DNA from: a bacterium
GTDB taxonomy: Bacteria; Patescibacteriota; Minisyncoccia; Phycocordibacterales; Phycocordibacteraceae
NCBI GenBank assembly: GCA_030651285.1
Contig: JAUSCN010000020.1
Coordinates: 1 to 64,000, forward strand
Direction of reading: 5' to 3'
DNA: 64,000 nucleotides
Below the pieces are notes generated by a model. That model was not told the DNA's origin. It did not search any database and worked only from the letters and a program-made list of their open reading frames with translations. The position numbers and the translations under genes were made by a program. Shown here in pieces: positions 18,565-28,188 of the stretch (position 1 is its first letter; every line of letters begins with the position of its first letter).

Positions 18565-19416
18565 TTACGCAGGGCGAATAAATCCACCTTCGCGCAATTC
18601 TCGAAAAGCTTCTCGCAACTCTTCGTCCGTATTCATGACGATAGGACCGTGCCAGGCAATGGGCTCGTTGAGCGGCTCACCAGAAATAACCAGAAATCGT
18701 GCCCGATCCCTACCAGCACGGAGCGAAAGAGTATCGCCTTCGCGGTTGAAAAGAAGAATGGTTCCAGGCGCGTAATAGGTCGGCTCTGGAGCGTCTCCAG
18801 CAACACCCCCCTCAATGAGGTATGCAAATGCCGTGTGTCCTGAAGTCACCAGTATTGAAACTGAACCATTTGCTTCAAGTGTCACATCTATGTAGAGCGG
18901 ATTCCCCGCCACGGATTTCAGCGGACCTTCAGCGCCGCCAATATTTCCAGAAATGACTTTCACGCGCGCAGATTTTCCAAGACCGACTTCAGGGACCATC
19001 GCGCCTCTCAAGTCTTGGTAGCGTGGCGGCATCATCTTATTTTTCTGCGGCAGGTTCACCCATAACTGAAATCCGCGGATGCCGTGCGTACTCTCCGGCA
19101 TCTCTTCGTGGATGATACCGCTCCCGGCCGTCATCCACTGAATGGCACCGCTCTCGATCACACCCTCGTTCCCGAGACTGTCTTTGTGGCGCACCGCGCC
19201 GTCTAATATATACGTGACCGTTTCCATTCCCCGATGCGGATGCCATGGAAACCCTGCGAGATAGTGCTCTGGAACATTTGAGCTGAAATCATCAAAAAGG
19301 AGGAATGGGTCGAACTGCCCGGTCTCGACATTTGAAAATCCTCTGCGCAGGCGCACACCACCACCTTCAAATACTTCTTGTGCTTTTAGTGTGCGGTCGA
19401 GTGATCGTGAGTTCAT
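18565..19416 (-). CDS. Pirin family protein
   Basis: 283-residue bicupin. The N-terminal cupin has the metal-site pattern GFPWHPHRGMETVTY and SGIIHEEMPE, and the C-terminal pirin cupin follows. Family members include quercetinases and redox-sensing regulators; the role here is unknown. Its ATG overlaps the stop of the upstream ABC-F gene by 4 bp, so the pair is translationally coupled. Confidence 0.93.
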   Translation of the reverse strand: MNSRSLDRTLKAQEVFEGGGVRLRRGFSNVETGQFDPFLLFDDFSSNVPEHYLAGFPWHPHRGMETVTYILDGAVRHKDSLGNEGVIESGAIQWMTAGSGIIHEEMPESTHGIRGFQLWVNLPQKNKMMPPRYQDLRGAMVPEVGLGKSARVKVISGNIGGAEGPLKSVAGNPLYIDVTLEANGSVSILVTSGHTAFAYLIEGGVAGDAPEPTYYAPGTILLFNREGDTLSLRAGRDRARFLVISGEPLNEPIAWHGPIVMNTDEELREAFRELREGGFIRPA

Positions 19417-20873
19417 TTCTCAAGATCAAGAATATCATCGATACGAATTTGCGATACGAACTCGGGCACGTGCGAGACGAGTATCATCGCACCCTGGTAT
19501 TCATCGAGCGCTTTTGCAATCACCGGCAAGTGACGGAAGTTGATGTGGTTTGTCGGCTCATCGAGAATGAGGAGTCCTGGCCGCTCGAGCACGAGCGATG
19601 CAAACGCGACCAATCCTTTCTGCCCTTCAGAAAGACTTCCGATCTTCGTGTGGATCACGTCTGCCGTAATCAGGAACCCAGCAGCGACTGCACGCAGCCG
19701 CTCTTCGTCTGGCTTCCCCATAGCTTCAGCCAAAGCCTCGTACACCGTCTGGTCGAAGTTAAGCGTGGAGAAGTCCTGGCGGTAGTAGCCAACTTTCACA
19801 CCCTTTGCAATGACTGACCCCTCAGCAGTACCGCGCGCAATAGATTCCAAGAGCGTGCTCTTGCCGATGCCATTTGGCCCCCGCAGAAGCAAGTGATTAT
19901 TCTTTCGGAGCGATATGCTCGCTGTTTTCTTCACTGGCTTTTTACCTTTCAACACCGTATACGAAGAAAGTTCAAGAACGGCGCCCATAAGACCATCCTG
20001 AGCAGGAATGACGAAAGGACGGATAGTTCGATCCTCTTTGCGCACATCGACTTTCTCTTCTTCCATCTCTTCGATTTCGTCGCGCATCTTCTTCGCTACG
20101 AGACGCATCTTTCCTCCTTTTTGAGCAAAGAAGTTCATCTTGTCTTTATTGTCCTGAATCTTCTTCGCGAGCTGTGCATTTTTGCGATTCTCCTTTTCGA
20201 TACGTAGCAAGATATCGCGCTGCACATCGTGATAGTTTCCTGGATACTGCTCAATCTTGCGCGTGAACACGTCGAGATAGAGGACGCCCGTGGTGAATGC
20301 ATTCAAGAATTCTGCATCGTGTGAGATCACCACAACCGTCTGCGGATAGTCGACGAGAAACTTCGTGAGGTGCTCGATACCTGCAGTATCAAGATTGTTC
20401 GTCGGCTCGTCGAGAAGGAGCAGGTCAGGGTTCTGTATGAGTGCTGAAGCAAGAAGGAGCCGTGCCTGCTGCCCGCCTGAAAAACTCTTCACGATGCGAT
20501 CGTGCAATTTCTCATGATGCTCCAGATTCACGATCTCGAGCACCTCGTCGATACGAGGGTCGATATCGTACACCTTCTCGGTGAAGCACTTCTGGAAGAA
20601 GTCGCGGACCGTGAGGTCGAGGTGGTCACGTGGGATCACCTGCGACGCAGTCGCGACACGCATACCGTGGGACCGATGTATCTCGCCAGACTCCGACTGA
20701 AGGGCTCCCGTCATGAGTTTAAAGAGCGTGGTCTTTCCAGCACCGTTCTGACCCATGACTGCCATCTTCATCCCGCGGCGTAGCGAAAAATTTACCTCAT
20801 CGAGGACCGGTTTATTGTGCCCGTATTCAAATGATACGTCTTCAAAATGAATGACGCTTTCTTCTCGTGCCAT
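19413..20873 (-). CDS. ABC-F family ATPase (ribosome-associated)
   Basis: 486 residues with two ATP-binding cassettes and no membrane domain. Cassette 1: GQNGAGKTT, signature SFSGGQQARL, LLDEPTNNLD. A charged linker of Lys/Glu-rich coiled coil (about 230-290) matches the P-site tRNA-interaction motif region of ABC-F proteins. Cassette 2: GPNGIGKST, SLSEGQKGL, LILDEPTNHI. ABC-F proteins act on the ribosome in translation control or antibiotic protection; the exact subtype is unclear. The second signature has SEGQK rather than SGGQ. First gene of an ABC-F/pirin pair. Confidence 0.93.
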   Translation of the reverse strand: MAREESVIHFEDVSFEYGHNKPVLDEVNFSLRRGMKMAVMGQNGAGKTTLFKLMTGALQSESGEIHRSHGMRVATASQVIPRDHLDLTVRDFFQKCFTEKVYDIDPRIDEVLEIVNLEHHEKLHDRIVKSFSGGQQARLLLASALIQNPDLLLLDEPTNNLDTAGIEHLTKFLVDYPQTVVVISHDAEFLNAFTTGVLYLDVFTRKIEQYPGNYHDVQRDILLRIEKENRKNAQLAKKIQDNKDKMNFFAQKGGKMRLVAKKMRDEIEEMEEEKVDVRKEDRTIRPFVIPAQDGLMGAVLELSSYTVLKGKKPVKKTASISLRKNNHLLLRGPNGIGKSTLLESIARGTAEGSVIAKGVKVGYYRQDFSTLNFDQTVYEALAEAMGKPDEERLRAVAAGFLITADVIHTKIGSLSEGQKGLVAFASLVLERPGLLILDEPTNHINFRHLPVIAKALDEYQGAMILVSHVPEFVSQIRIDDILDLEK

Positions 20874-21014
20874 ACAGACACCCTACTACCAAGCGAGCCG
20901 AGCAACAAGCAAATGTCTTCGTTTGTTTGTTCGAGACGAGCGTAGGGAGAAAGGATTGTCCTCAAGACTTAACCCATTTCAGCAAAAAAAGGAAAAGTAA
21001 CGTAAGATGCGCGT

Positions 21015-21746
21015 ATGGATAAAAACCCTGAGGACGCATATCCGATGCGCATCAATAAATACCTTGCGAAGCAGGGTATTTCCACGCGCCGTGGAGCAGA
21101 CGAGCTCATAACCCAGGGAAAGGTGCTTCTCAATAAAAAAGTCGCCGTCTTGGGCGACAAAGTTAATGAGGGCGACAAAGTCGAGATGCGCGGTAAGCAG
21201 ACTCCGAAGAAGTATGTGTATTTCGCATACAACAAACCGGTCGGGATCATCACCCACTCTCCGCAAGAGGGTGAAAAAGATATCAAACAAAGCGTCGAGA
21301 CCGCTCCAGAACTGCGGGGAGTGTTCCCAGTCGGGCGTCTCGACAAAGACTCAAGCGGCCTCCTCATCCTCACAAACGACGGACGTGTGACTGACCGCCT
21401 CCTAAACCCGGACTACGACCACGACAAAGAATATCGCGTGCGCACCCAGGACCCTATCAGAGACAGTTTCAAGAGGACCATGGAAGCCGGTGTCGATATT
21501 GAGGGATACCTCACAAAGTCCTGCACCGTGCGCAAGACTGGTCCAAAGAGTTTCAACATCACTCTGACCGAGGGTAAGAAGCACCAAATACGCCGCATGG
21601 TTTCAGCGATGCACAACACGGTCACCGACCTCGAGCGTACGCGCATATTAAACATCCGCCTTGATGACTTGAAGGCTGGTGCCTGGCGCCCTATCGAAGG
21701 AAAAGAATTGGAAACATTCCTCGAAAAAATCGGGATGAGGAGTTAA
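21015..21746 (+). CDS. RluB/RluF-type rRNA pseudouridine synthase
   Basis: 243 residues: N-terminal S4 RNA-binding domain (MRINKYLAKQGISTRRGADELI) and catalytic domain with GRLDKDSSGLLILTNDG, containing the active-site Asp, plus KEYRV and GKKHQIRRM. Converts specific uridines in 23S rRNA; RluB versus RluE/F is not resolved. TAAGAT ends 6 nt before the ATG at 21015, leaderless spacing. It converges on the histidine kinase gene with a 12-nt gap. Confidence 0.94.
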   Translation: MDKNPEDAYPMRINKYLAKQGISTRRGADELITQGKVLLNKKVAVLGDKVNEGDKVEMRGKQTPKKYVYFAYNKPVGIITHSPQEGEKDIKQSVETAPELRGVFPVGRLDKDSSGLLILTNDGRVTDRLLNPDYDHDKEYRVRTQDPIRDSFKRTMEAGVDIEGYLTKSCTVRKTGPKSFNITLTEGKKHQIRRMVSAMHNTVTDLERTRILNIRLDDLKAGAWRPIEGKELETFLEKIGMRS

Positions 21747-21758
21747 AAAATAGAAAAT

Positions 21759-23339
21759 TTATCCTGGAAATTCGACGATGAACGTCGCACCTTTCCCTGC
21801 CCCTTCTGATTCGGCCTCAATGGTGCCGCCATGGTCTTCAATGATCTTCTTAGCGATGTAGAGACCATAGCCGGTGGAGTGCACATTTATCTTCTGCGAA
21901 TCTTTGCCGTGACCACCCTCGGTCCATAAGTACTTCCTGTCATCGTCGGCAATTCCAACTCCCGTATCCTTCACCTTGAGAACCATCTTTCCATTCTCTT
22001 TTGTGAGTGACAGAGCGATAGAGCCGGAAGGCGTGTAATTGATTGCATTGTCGATCAAATTGCGCAACACATGGTCAGCGATTTCGTTCGTATCACCGAT
22101 AAGCATGTATGACCCATTACCTTCATCGGCAGTAAATGAAAGCGAGAGCCCTTTCTGTTCTGCTACAGGCTTCATACTCTCAACCGCCTCTGCGATGCGC
22201 GCTTTCAGATTGAAAGGCTCTTTGGCATAGGAAACCATTCCCTTTTTAAGGTTTGAGGCCTTGAGAATATCTGTCACCGACTTCTCGCCATCTCGCGCCT
22301 GCTTGAGCGCCTGTTCCACAAATGGCTTGAGTTGTTCCGATATTGTCCCAAAATCGCCATCACGCAGTGCCGCAAACGCATTCGCATCTTTTGCCAAAAA
22401 TCCCTTGACCTCATGCCCAATGAAGTGGAAGAGTCCCTCCTGCCGCTCAGTAGTTTCCTTCAATTCTGCCGTTAGATTCTCAAGATGCAACGTGTCTTGC
22501 ACGATCTTAATACTTCCAAGGAGAACGGTAATAAATGCGGTGACATTGACGATAATTTCAGTTGGTTCACTCGAATACAGCACATTTATGAACGTGAAGA
22601 CTGTCACCATGAAGCCTACAAATGCTGTGGTAACAACTTTTAAGTCGAAGAGATGGTGACGATTGATGGCGTACGACGTCATCATGACAAATGGTAGGAG
22701 ATACAACGCACTAAATGGTATGAATTTGGGATTATTAAATATCACCGGAATGAAGAAATTGAACGTAAGCAGAAGAGTGAACGTCAGAGTCATTCCTAAA
22801 AGCATCAGGGTGTATGGGCGGCGATGCTCTTGCGGAGCGCGAAATGTCTTTGAAACCAGCTTCCATATGGCCAGCATTATGAGAAGCGGCACAAGCGTTC
22901 CAAAAAAAGCTATAGCTAGACCAGTCTGCACTCCCCCGATAGACCCGACAGAATCGATCACATTTATGTGCTCAAATATATATGGGGTGAGTGTCAAAAT
23001 TGAAACAACGGCAGTAACAGGAAAGAGCCCGTACGTGTACCAATATGGGCGACGATACTCTGAGTCTGGAAAAACAGACGCGAGATGAAAAAACGTGAAC
23101 GCATGCCACGTCGCAAAGAACATGACTCCGCGCAGAAGCCACAACGCAGTATCGTTAGCAGGAAGCTGATAGTACGAGAAATTTAAAATACTCCAAACAA
23201 CGGTAACACTTGTGAAATAGAAAAATGCACGATTCGTCGCCGAATGCACATTATTGAAAAGAATCACGAATCCGAGCAAACAAGTTCCCGCAACGGCTAC
23301 ACCGACAGATAGTAGATCAAGATGCGCAAACGTTTCCAT
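21759..23339 (-). CDS. Orphan membrane sensor histidine kinase
   Basis: 526 residues. The N-terminal part (about 1-270) has seven or eight hydrophobic segments like the N-terminal 7TM region of kinases; a short coiled linker follows. The H-box is FHFIGHEVKGFLAK, then an N-box NLIDNAINYTP, G1 DTGVGI, and G2 STGYGLYIAKKIIEDHGG. No response regulator is present in the window. A TACACT box lies 8 nt before the ATG inside the last codons of the nitroreductase-like gene, 6 nt upstream. Its place at the end of the 28-21.8 kb operon suggests it senses a product or state of that pathway. Confidence 0.9.
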   Translation of the reverse strand: METFAHLDLLSVGVAVAGTCLLGFVILFNNVHSATNRAFFYFTSVTVVWSILNFSYYQLPANDTALWLLRGVMFFATWHAFTFFHLASVFPDSEYRRPYWYTYGLFPVTAVVSILTLTPYIFEHINVIDSVGSIGGVQTGLAIAFFGTLVPLLIMLAIWKLVSKTFRAPQEHRRPYTLMLLGMTLTFTLLLTFNFFIPVIFNNPKFIPFSALYLLPFVMMTSYAINRHHLFDLKVVTTAFVGFMVTVFTFINVLYSSEPTEIIVNVTAFITVLLGSIKIVQDTLHLENLTAELKETTERQEGLFHFIGHEVKGFLAKDANAFAALRDGDFGTISEQLKPFVEQALKQARDGEKSVTDILKASNLKKGMVSYAKEPFNLKARIAEAVESMKPVAEQKGLSLSFTADEGNGSYMLIGDTNEIADHVLRNLIDNAINYTPSGSIALSLTKENGKMVLKVKDTGVGIADDDRKYLWTEGGHGKDSQKINVHSTGYGLYIAKKIIEDHGGTIEAESEGAGKGATFIVEFPG

Positions 23340-23345
23340 ATTGCT

Positions 23346-24413
23346 TTAGTGTAACCCCTCAATCACCGGTTCTCGGCGGAAAGACACAGCGCTCGGTGCA
23401 TTAGAGTACCCCACACGGAACATAAGAAACGGCTCATCAGTCTTTAGAGTTTCCTGTGCGCGAGCGTACGCCTTCTTCACCATAGTGCATTCCTCGGGAG
23501 AAAAGACTGTAGCGTGTCCACGCTCGACCGTACGCGCGAGAAATAGCATTCCTGTCACAATCTGCAAGGACATACCCTGTGCAGTTGCAGCAAGCCAGAC
23601 ACGCTCAAGCAACCGTCCGGCCTCAACATAATTTCTTCGATCAAAATGCTCGATTGTAATCAAACCAAACGCTGATGCGCTCGCATTCTGAGCTGCATTT
23701 GTTTTAGCGACCATCGTAGGGAACCCAAGTTTCGCAAGCACATTTGCAACCGACCAGTATTTCAATACCTTGAAAAGAAGTCGCGCTGGGGGCGGCAACT
23801 CGAGAGTGCCAATATAGAGGCCGGAATTACCTGCAATATTTCGCTCCTTCGACCAGAAGATGCTCTCGAAGAAAAGCCTGTGCAGTGATTTGTTCTGAAG
23901 CGCAATTTCTTCCATTGTCGTCAACGCTCGCGACACGAGAGACATGGACTCCCTTTCTTCCACAAGCGTAAATGACGCACCTGTCGGATTTCCAGCGGCA
24001 CTAATCAACGCATCACGATCATCTTCGGCAATTGGTATTTTCTTATATGCCTTTCGATTCGAGTGGCGACTCGGAATCGCTTGGTGCAGTTTTTTCTCTT
24101 CATCGGATTGAACCCCTCCGTCGTGCAAAACAAATACTGCGACGAGAGAACCGCTGCTGCTATAACGCACATCCGGCACAAACCCTAGAGCCTTGGCTTC
24201 AAGCTCGGCATTTTGAATAGCCGCACCTAACGCGATATAGGTCCCACTTCCGTCTATATTAAGGAGTTCGTTATCCTTTTCTGTAATCGCATGGAACTCG
24301 AGCATATTTGGAGCACGAAAGACAAAGCGCCAGGGCTGCGAATTATCTCCTGAGGGAGCGGCCGCAGCCGCAGTGCATATCTTCGTTACCTTTTCGCGAT
24401 ACGCTGCATCCAT
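23346..24413 (-). CDS. Nitroreductase-family (flavin) protein, MoeY C-terminal-like
   Basis: 355 residues. The nitroreductase fold is suggested by the N-terminal AAAAAPSGDNSQPWRF (FMN phosphate site in this family: P-S-x-x-N-x-Q-P-W) and a C-terminal RVGY-type motif. It is longer than simple nitroreductases (about 200) and resembles the flavin domain found fused to ThiF domains in actinobacterial proteins such as mycobacterial MoeY. Here that fusion is split: the ThiF gene ends 6 nt upstream. Function unknown; probably a flavin-dependent oxidation or dehydrogenation in the same pathway. Confidence 0.8.
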   Translation of the reverse strand: MDAAYREKVTKICTAAAAAPSGDNSQPWRFVFRAPNMLEFHAITEKDNELLNIDGSGTYIALGAAIQNAELEAKALGFVPDVRYSSSGSLVAVFVLHDGGVQSDEEKKLHQAIPSRHSNRKAYKKIPIAEDDRDALISAAGNPTGASFTLVEERESMSLVSRALTTMEEIALQNKSLHRLFFESIFWSKERNIAGNSGLYIGTLELPPPARLLFKVLKYWSVANVLAKLGFPTMVAKTNAAQNASASAFGLITIEHFDRRNYVEAGRLLERVWLAATAQGMSLQIVTGMLFLARTVERGHATVFSPEECTMVKKAYARAQETLKTDEPFLMFRVGYSNAPSAVSFRREPVIEGLH

Positions 24414-24419
24414 ATTTCT

Positions 24420-25541
24420 TTAGAGCCCGATCGTTGAGAAGAAATTTGCACGAGCCTTTTCACGAGCATCCTTCACATGAGGCTTGTGGTGATCTGGATC
24501 AATGAGAGCATCGAGACTGATTTCGCACTTCTCTTCATTTACTTCTTGCCCGAGCGCAAGTCGCTTCAAGATATACGCGATTGCGACACCCGAGAGCGTA
24601 GCAGCGTCGCCAAGCTGTGGCCAAGAATAGATCTCACGCCCGACCTGCAAAAGGGAGCTCATCATGCGCTCTGTAACGAATTGAGGACCAGCGATTTTCG
24701 TCGCAAGCTTAGGCAGTTCAGCAGGATTGAAAGATTTGAACATATCAAGACTCACGTCGCCGATAACACCATTGAAAAGCTTCTTAGTCTTATCAAGATC
24801 GAAGCGCTCCGTCTCAACGATGATATTGTCACCATTGTCAGTAGCCATAACGACGGGAATGCCGCGTTCGCGCGCCGCAAGCCGCAGGCGAATTTTTATC
24901 TCGAGATTATCAGTCTCCTCGACGAGGACATTTACTCCCGCAAAAAAAGCGTCCATATTTTCCTCAGTAACACCTGATGCATACACTTCAATCTCAGCAT
25001 ACGGATTCAGTTGGTAGATATATTCACTAACAAGATCCGTCTTCTTACGGCCAAGCTCAAGATAACTGAACCGGATACGATTCAAGTTTGAAGCCGATAC
25101 CTCATCCGGATCAGCGATCTTGATACGACGAGCGCCACCCATAAGCGCAAACGTGAGCGCTCCATGACTGCCAACACTCAGTCCCGCATACGCGACAGTG
25201 AGGTCATATAGCTTCGCCTGCTCTTCATTTGTGATGATATTGCGATTGCGGGCAGTGCGTATCTCCTGATGCTCCTCATGCGGGAGATAATGCGCAAGGG
25301 TCTTATTCCAAGGAAAGAAAAACCATTCACCGACCTCTTCAATCGGCTTGGTCTTTGTGTAGTCGGCAGTAAACGCAGCGAGCTCTTCCGCGTATTGTTT
25401 TATGAATTTAAAACGCGGATTACGGATGAGGAACAAATCCTCAAGAAGAAGGTCATACCGGTCGACGACTGAGGAGGGCTGAAGCCGAGAACGAAAAGCA
25501 TCTAATGACTCACGTGAGCGATCAAGTTTTTCCGGTTTCAT
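24420..25541 (-). CDS. ThiF/MoeB-like E1 adenylyltransferase
   Basis: 373 residues. A roughly 110-residue N-terminal extension (GEWFFFPWNKTLAHYLP, RTARNRN) precedes the ThiF Rossmann fold: VAYAGLSVGSHG (nucleotide loop), IADPDEVSASNLNR and the Asp/Arg pattern of E1 enzymes. The whole protein contains one cysteine (in EEKCEI, near residue 340), so there are no paired CxxC zinc motifs and the E1 thioester Cys is doubtful; adenylation alone is likely. ATG 25541 is chosen because TAGTAT ends 7 nt upstream; the frame is open to 25562. The extension resembles the MoeY-type ThiF-nitroreductase fusions. Substrate unknown. Confidence 0.85.
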   Translation of the reverse strand: MKPEKLDRSRESLDAFRSRLQPSSVVDRYDLLLEDLFLIRNPRFKFIKQYAEELAAFTADYTKTKPIEEVGEWFFFPWNKTLAHYLPHEEHQEIRTARNRNIITNEEQAKLYDLTVAYAGLSVGSHGALTFALMGGARRIKIADPDEVSASNLNRIRFSYLELGRKKTDLVSEYIYQLNPYAEIEVYASGVTEENMDAFFAGVNVLVEETDNLEIKIRLRLAARERGIPVVMATDNGDNIIVETERFDLDKTKKLFNGVIGDVSLDMFKSFNPAELPKLATKIAGPQFVTERMMSSLLQVGREIYSWPQLGDAATLSGVAIAYILKRLALGQEVNEEKCEISLDALIDPDHHKPHVKDAREKARANFFSTIGL

Positions 25542-25567
25542 ATCGGAAATACTACCATGCACCGAAG

Positions 25568-27118
25568 TTATGGCTGTCGAACTACCCAGCGTTGTTTGCC
25601 ACCCGGCTTGAAATACAGAGGGTCCTCGTAATGCCAGAATACGAGCTTTGGTCGTGCACGCTTCCCTAAGAAATTACAGAGTTCACGATATTCGGAATTC
25701 TTTTCGCGCAACTGCTTCACGATTTCCGCGAGCAGCTTTCCAGCAAATACTTTTCCGACCTCTTTATTCGGTTTCTGTTCGATATGTATCTCCAGATACT
25801 GATCGTGATTCGCATCATATTTCGTAACGAGTGCGAGCTTACCCGTTAAACTGCCCGTAAAGCGATCATCGAGCAAAACCTCCTTGACGGTCTCCGGGTA
25901 CACCTGCAAACCATATAGCGTTGTCGCAAGATCAATACGTTCAAACACATACACGAATGGTAGTTCATACGCATGATTCTTGATCCCAGCAACTCTCGCT
26001 TCTTTCATAAGATCGATACCGTGTGCCTTGAACCGCTCAGCAAGCTCGCGGAATGTATACACTCCGCCACTGTCTCCTATCGCATAACGAATAAGTGGCA
26101 TGGCACTATCTCCTGACAAAAATATTTCACCGCCGATTGCTTCAAACGAAACGAATTCTGGAACATATTGCGCAAGGGTCGGAGTCTTCATCGTACCGCC
26201 GAATATATCAGCGAAGAGCTTTTTATCTTTCATCGCGAGTCGACGAGCAAGGATTGCCAATGGCGTCTCAAATGCCATGGTACCAATATCAGCGGTTCCA
26301 TATATATTTGCAGTGTCTGTGAGAGGATTCTCGATACCGACCTTCTCAGCAAGATGATCTCGAAAGTGTTCGGAGAATGCTTCCGCAGCAAACAACAGAA
26401 ACATACGATGCTTCTTAAATGAAATGCCTTGTGCAAGTGCTTCGTCAATTACGTCTTTAAGAAAAGGAGGGTAGCCTGTGAGTATGAGCTGATCATACTG
26501 CGGAGCAAGATCTGTCAGAATCTTCAGAATCTCCGTTTTGTTTATTCCGGGCGTAAGGATTGAAATCGGGTATCCGCGACGACCCATACTCTCGTATGCT
26601 TGATAGGTGATCACACCACCGATCCACACACCCATGCCGAAACACACAATAACGAGCGTCGACTTATCTTGTTTGAGCGAACTAGTACGGAAAATAAGCT
26701 CATGAATAAGCGAGGATTGATCATCAACCTCATGAGAGCGAGCGAAGTAGGTTGGTTTTCCAGTCGATCCAGATGTCGAAGTAAGCACGTACGGCAAACG
26801 TGTCTGCCCATGCCACAACAGATCTGCAAAAGAATTCTCTCGAAGATAATTCTTCTTCGACATTACCGGAATAGACGTAAGATCTTCCGTCGTCCGAATT
26901 ACATTTCGGGAAACATTATTTTGCTTCAGAAAATTTCGATACGCGGGAACATTAAGTGACACTCGCTTAAAGAGATCGAGAAGATGTTCCTTACCATTGC
27001 GAGTCCAATCAGCGCCTTTGAAAGTATTGAGTGCACTGAAAAAGACTTCGGAAGAGGAAGAAATCCGTTCCCTCATAGGCACCAAACCCTTCTTTTTAGA
27101 TGCAATACGTGAACTCAT
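25568..27118 (-). CDS. ANL-superfamily adenylating enzyme (PaaK/LuxE-like)
   Basis: 516 residues. The AMP-binding loop TSTSGSTGKPTYF, the NIYGTADIGTMAFE region (A5-like) and IRYAIGDSG (A7-like) place it with PaaK-type phenylacetate-CoA ligases and acyl-protein synthetases. It would activate a carboxylate as an acyl-adenylate; the acceptor (CoA, carrier protein, amine) cannot be read from the sequence, and no carrier protein is adjacent. TATGAT lies 10 nt before the ATG. It sits between the aminotransferase and the ThiF gene with gaps of about 30 nt, strongly suggesting one pathway. Confidence 0.85.
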   Translation of the reverse strand: MSSRIASKKKGLVPMRERISSSSEVFFSALNTFKGADWTRNGKEHLLDLFKRVSLNVPAYRNFLKQNNVSRNVIRTTEDLTSIPVMSKKNYLRENSFADLLWHGQTRLPYVLTSTSGSTGKPTYFARSHEVDDQSSLIHELIFRTSSLKQDKSTLVIVCFGMGVWIGGVITYQAYESMGRRGYPISILTPGINKTEILKILTDLAPQYDQLILTGYPPFLKDVIDEALAQGISFKKHRMFLLFAAEAFSEHFRDHLAEKVGIENPLTDTANIYGTADIGTMAFETPLAILARRLAMKDKKLFADIFGGTMKTPTLAQYVPEFVSFEAIGGEIFLSGDSAMPLIRYAIGDSGGVYTFRELAERFKAHGIDLMKEARVAGIKNHAYELPFVYVFERIDLATTLYGLQVYPETVKEVLLDDRFTGSLTGKLALVTKYDANHDQYLEIHIEQKPNKEVGKVFAGKLLAEIVKQLREKNSEYRELCNFLGKRARPKLVFWHYEDPLYFKPGGKQRWVVRQP

Positions 27119-27148
27119 ATAGATTTAAATCATACCACAAATACTTAA

Positions 27149-28171
27149 TTAATGCAATACCCCTCTCAAAATACCTAGGAAATACGGCTCGGATTCAGGA
27201 TCAGGTGTGGCAATGCGGAGAGTATCTTTAAGGAGCGCTTTCGCCTCGGGGAAACGGCTCATTGCTTCCCCAAGTGCGACACGGATTCCTTGTTCAGAAA
27301 GCGCGCCTCGGACTCGCTCAGCTTCTGACACGCGAATCAGGACAAAATTTGTTTCGGAAGGATACGCGGTGATGCCGGAAATCGCCCGGAGCGATTGTAT
27401 GAAATGCTCGCGCTCCGCAATAACTAAGTCGCGACGTGTTTTTACCGCCTCTGCGCGCGAAAGAAGTACGAGCGCAGCAGAAACACTCAGGTGCGCGACT
27501 GGCCACGGCAATAGAAATTTCTCCACCCGCTTCACTACTTCAGGTGAAGCTATCGCATATCCGACGCGGGCGCCAGAAAGTCCAAAAGCTTTTGAGAGTG
27601 TACGTATGACGACCAGATTCGGAAGCTCTGCAAGAAAAGGCAGGAAGCTGGTGCCGGAAGAAAATTCAAAATATGCTTCGTCTGAAACGATTAGCGTATC
27701 AGTCCCGCGCGCTGCCGTAACGAGCCTTGAAATGACATCGCTCGGCAGCGGGCTGCCGAGCGGATTATTTGGATGGCACAAGAAAAGTATTTTTCCCGTT
27801 CCCTTCGCGAGAGCTTCGACCGTTTCTGCGAGCGGAAACACGAATCTGCCGTCTTGCTCCTCATATGAAATCGGGAGCATCTTTGCACCGACTCGCTCGA
27901 GAATTGATTCATATCCATAGAATGTCGGCACCGGAAGAATCACTTCACCTCCTTCCCCCGCATATGCACGAGCGATGTGCTCAATAGCCGCATCGGAACC
28001 GGGAGTAATGAGCAGATGGTCTTCTGGCACACCTGCGTACGCTGCGAGTGCACGCTTCAACTCGCCGTATTCCGGATATGTCGAGAGTTCTTTAGCACGT
28101 AAAGTATGCGCGACTTTCTCCAGTTCTTCATCAAGCAACCAGTAGCTCTCGTTGCGATCGAGCGGCATCAT
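27149..28171 (-). CDS. HisC-like PLP-dependent aminotransferase
   Basis: 340 residues, fold type I aminotransferase of the histidinol-phosphate group: LSTYPEYGELKRALAAYAGV, TPGSDAAIEHIARAY, CHPNNPLGSPLP, DEAYFEF, PLP lysine in TLSKAFGLSGARVGY, and C-terminal NFVLIRV. No other histidine gene is near, so the substrate is probably an amino acid or keto acid of the local pathway (inference). It starts ATGATG with an overlapping TATATG element and has a short leader. Confidence 0.88.
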   Translation of the reverse strand: MMPLDRNESYWLLDEELEKVAHTLRAKELSTYPEYGELKRALAAYAGVPEDHLLITPGSDAAIEHIARAYAGEGGEVILPVPTFYGYESILERVGAKMLPISYEEQDGRFVFPLAETVEALAKGTGKILFLCHPNNPLGSPLPSDVISRLVTAARGTDTLIVSDEAYFEFSSGTSFLPFLAELPNLVVIRTLSKAFGLSGARVGYAIASPEVVKRVEKFLLPWPVAHLSVSAALVLLSRAEAVKTRRDLVIAEREHFIQSLRAISGITAYPSETNFVLIRVSEAERVRGALSEQGIRVALGEAMSRFPEAKALLKDTLRIATPDPESEPYFLGILRGVLH

Positions 28172-28188
28172 ATATCACCCTCGATCTA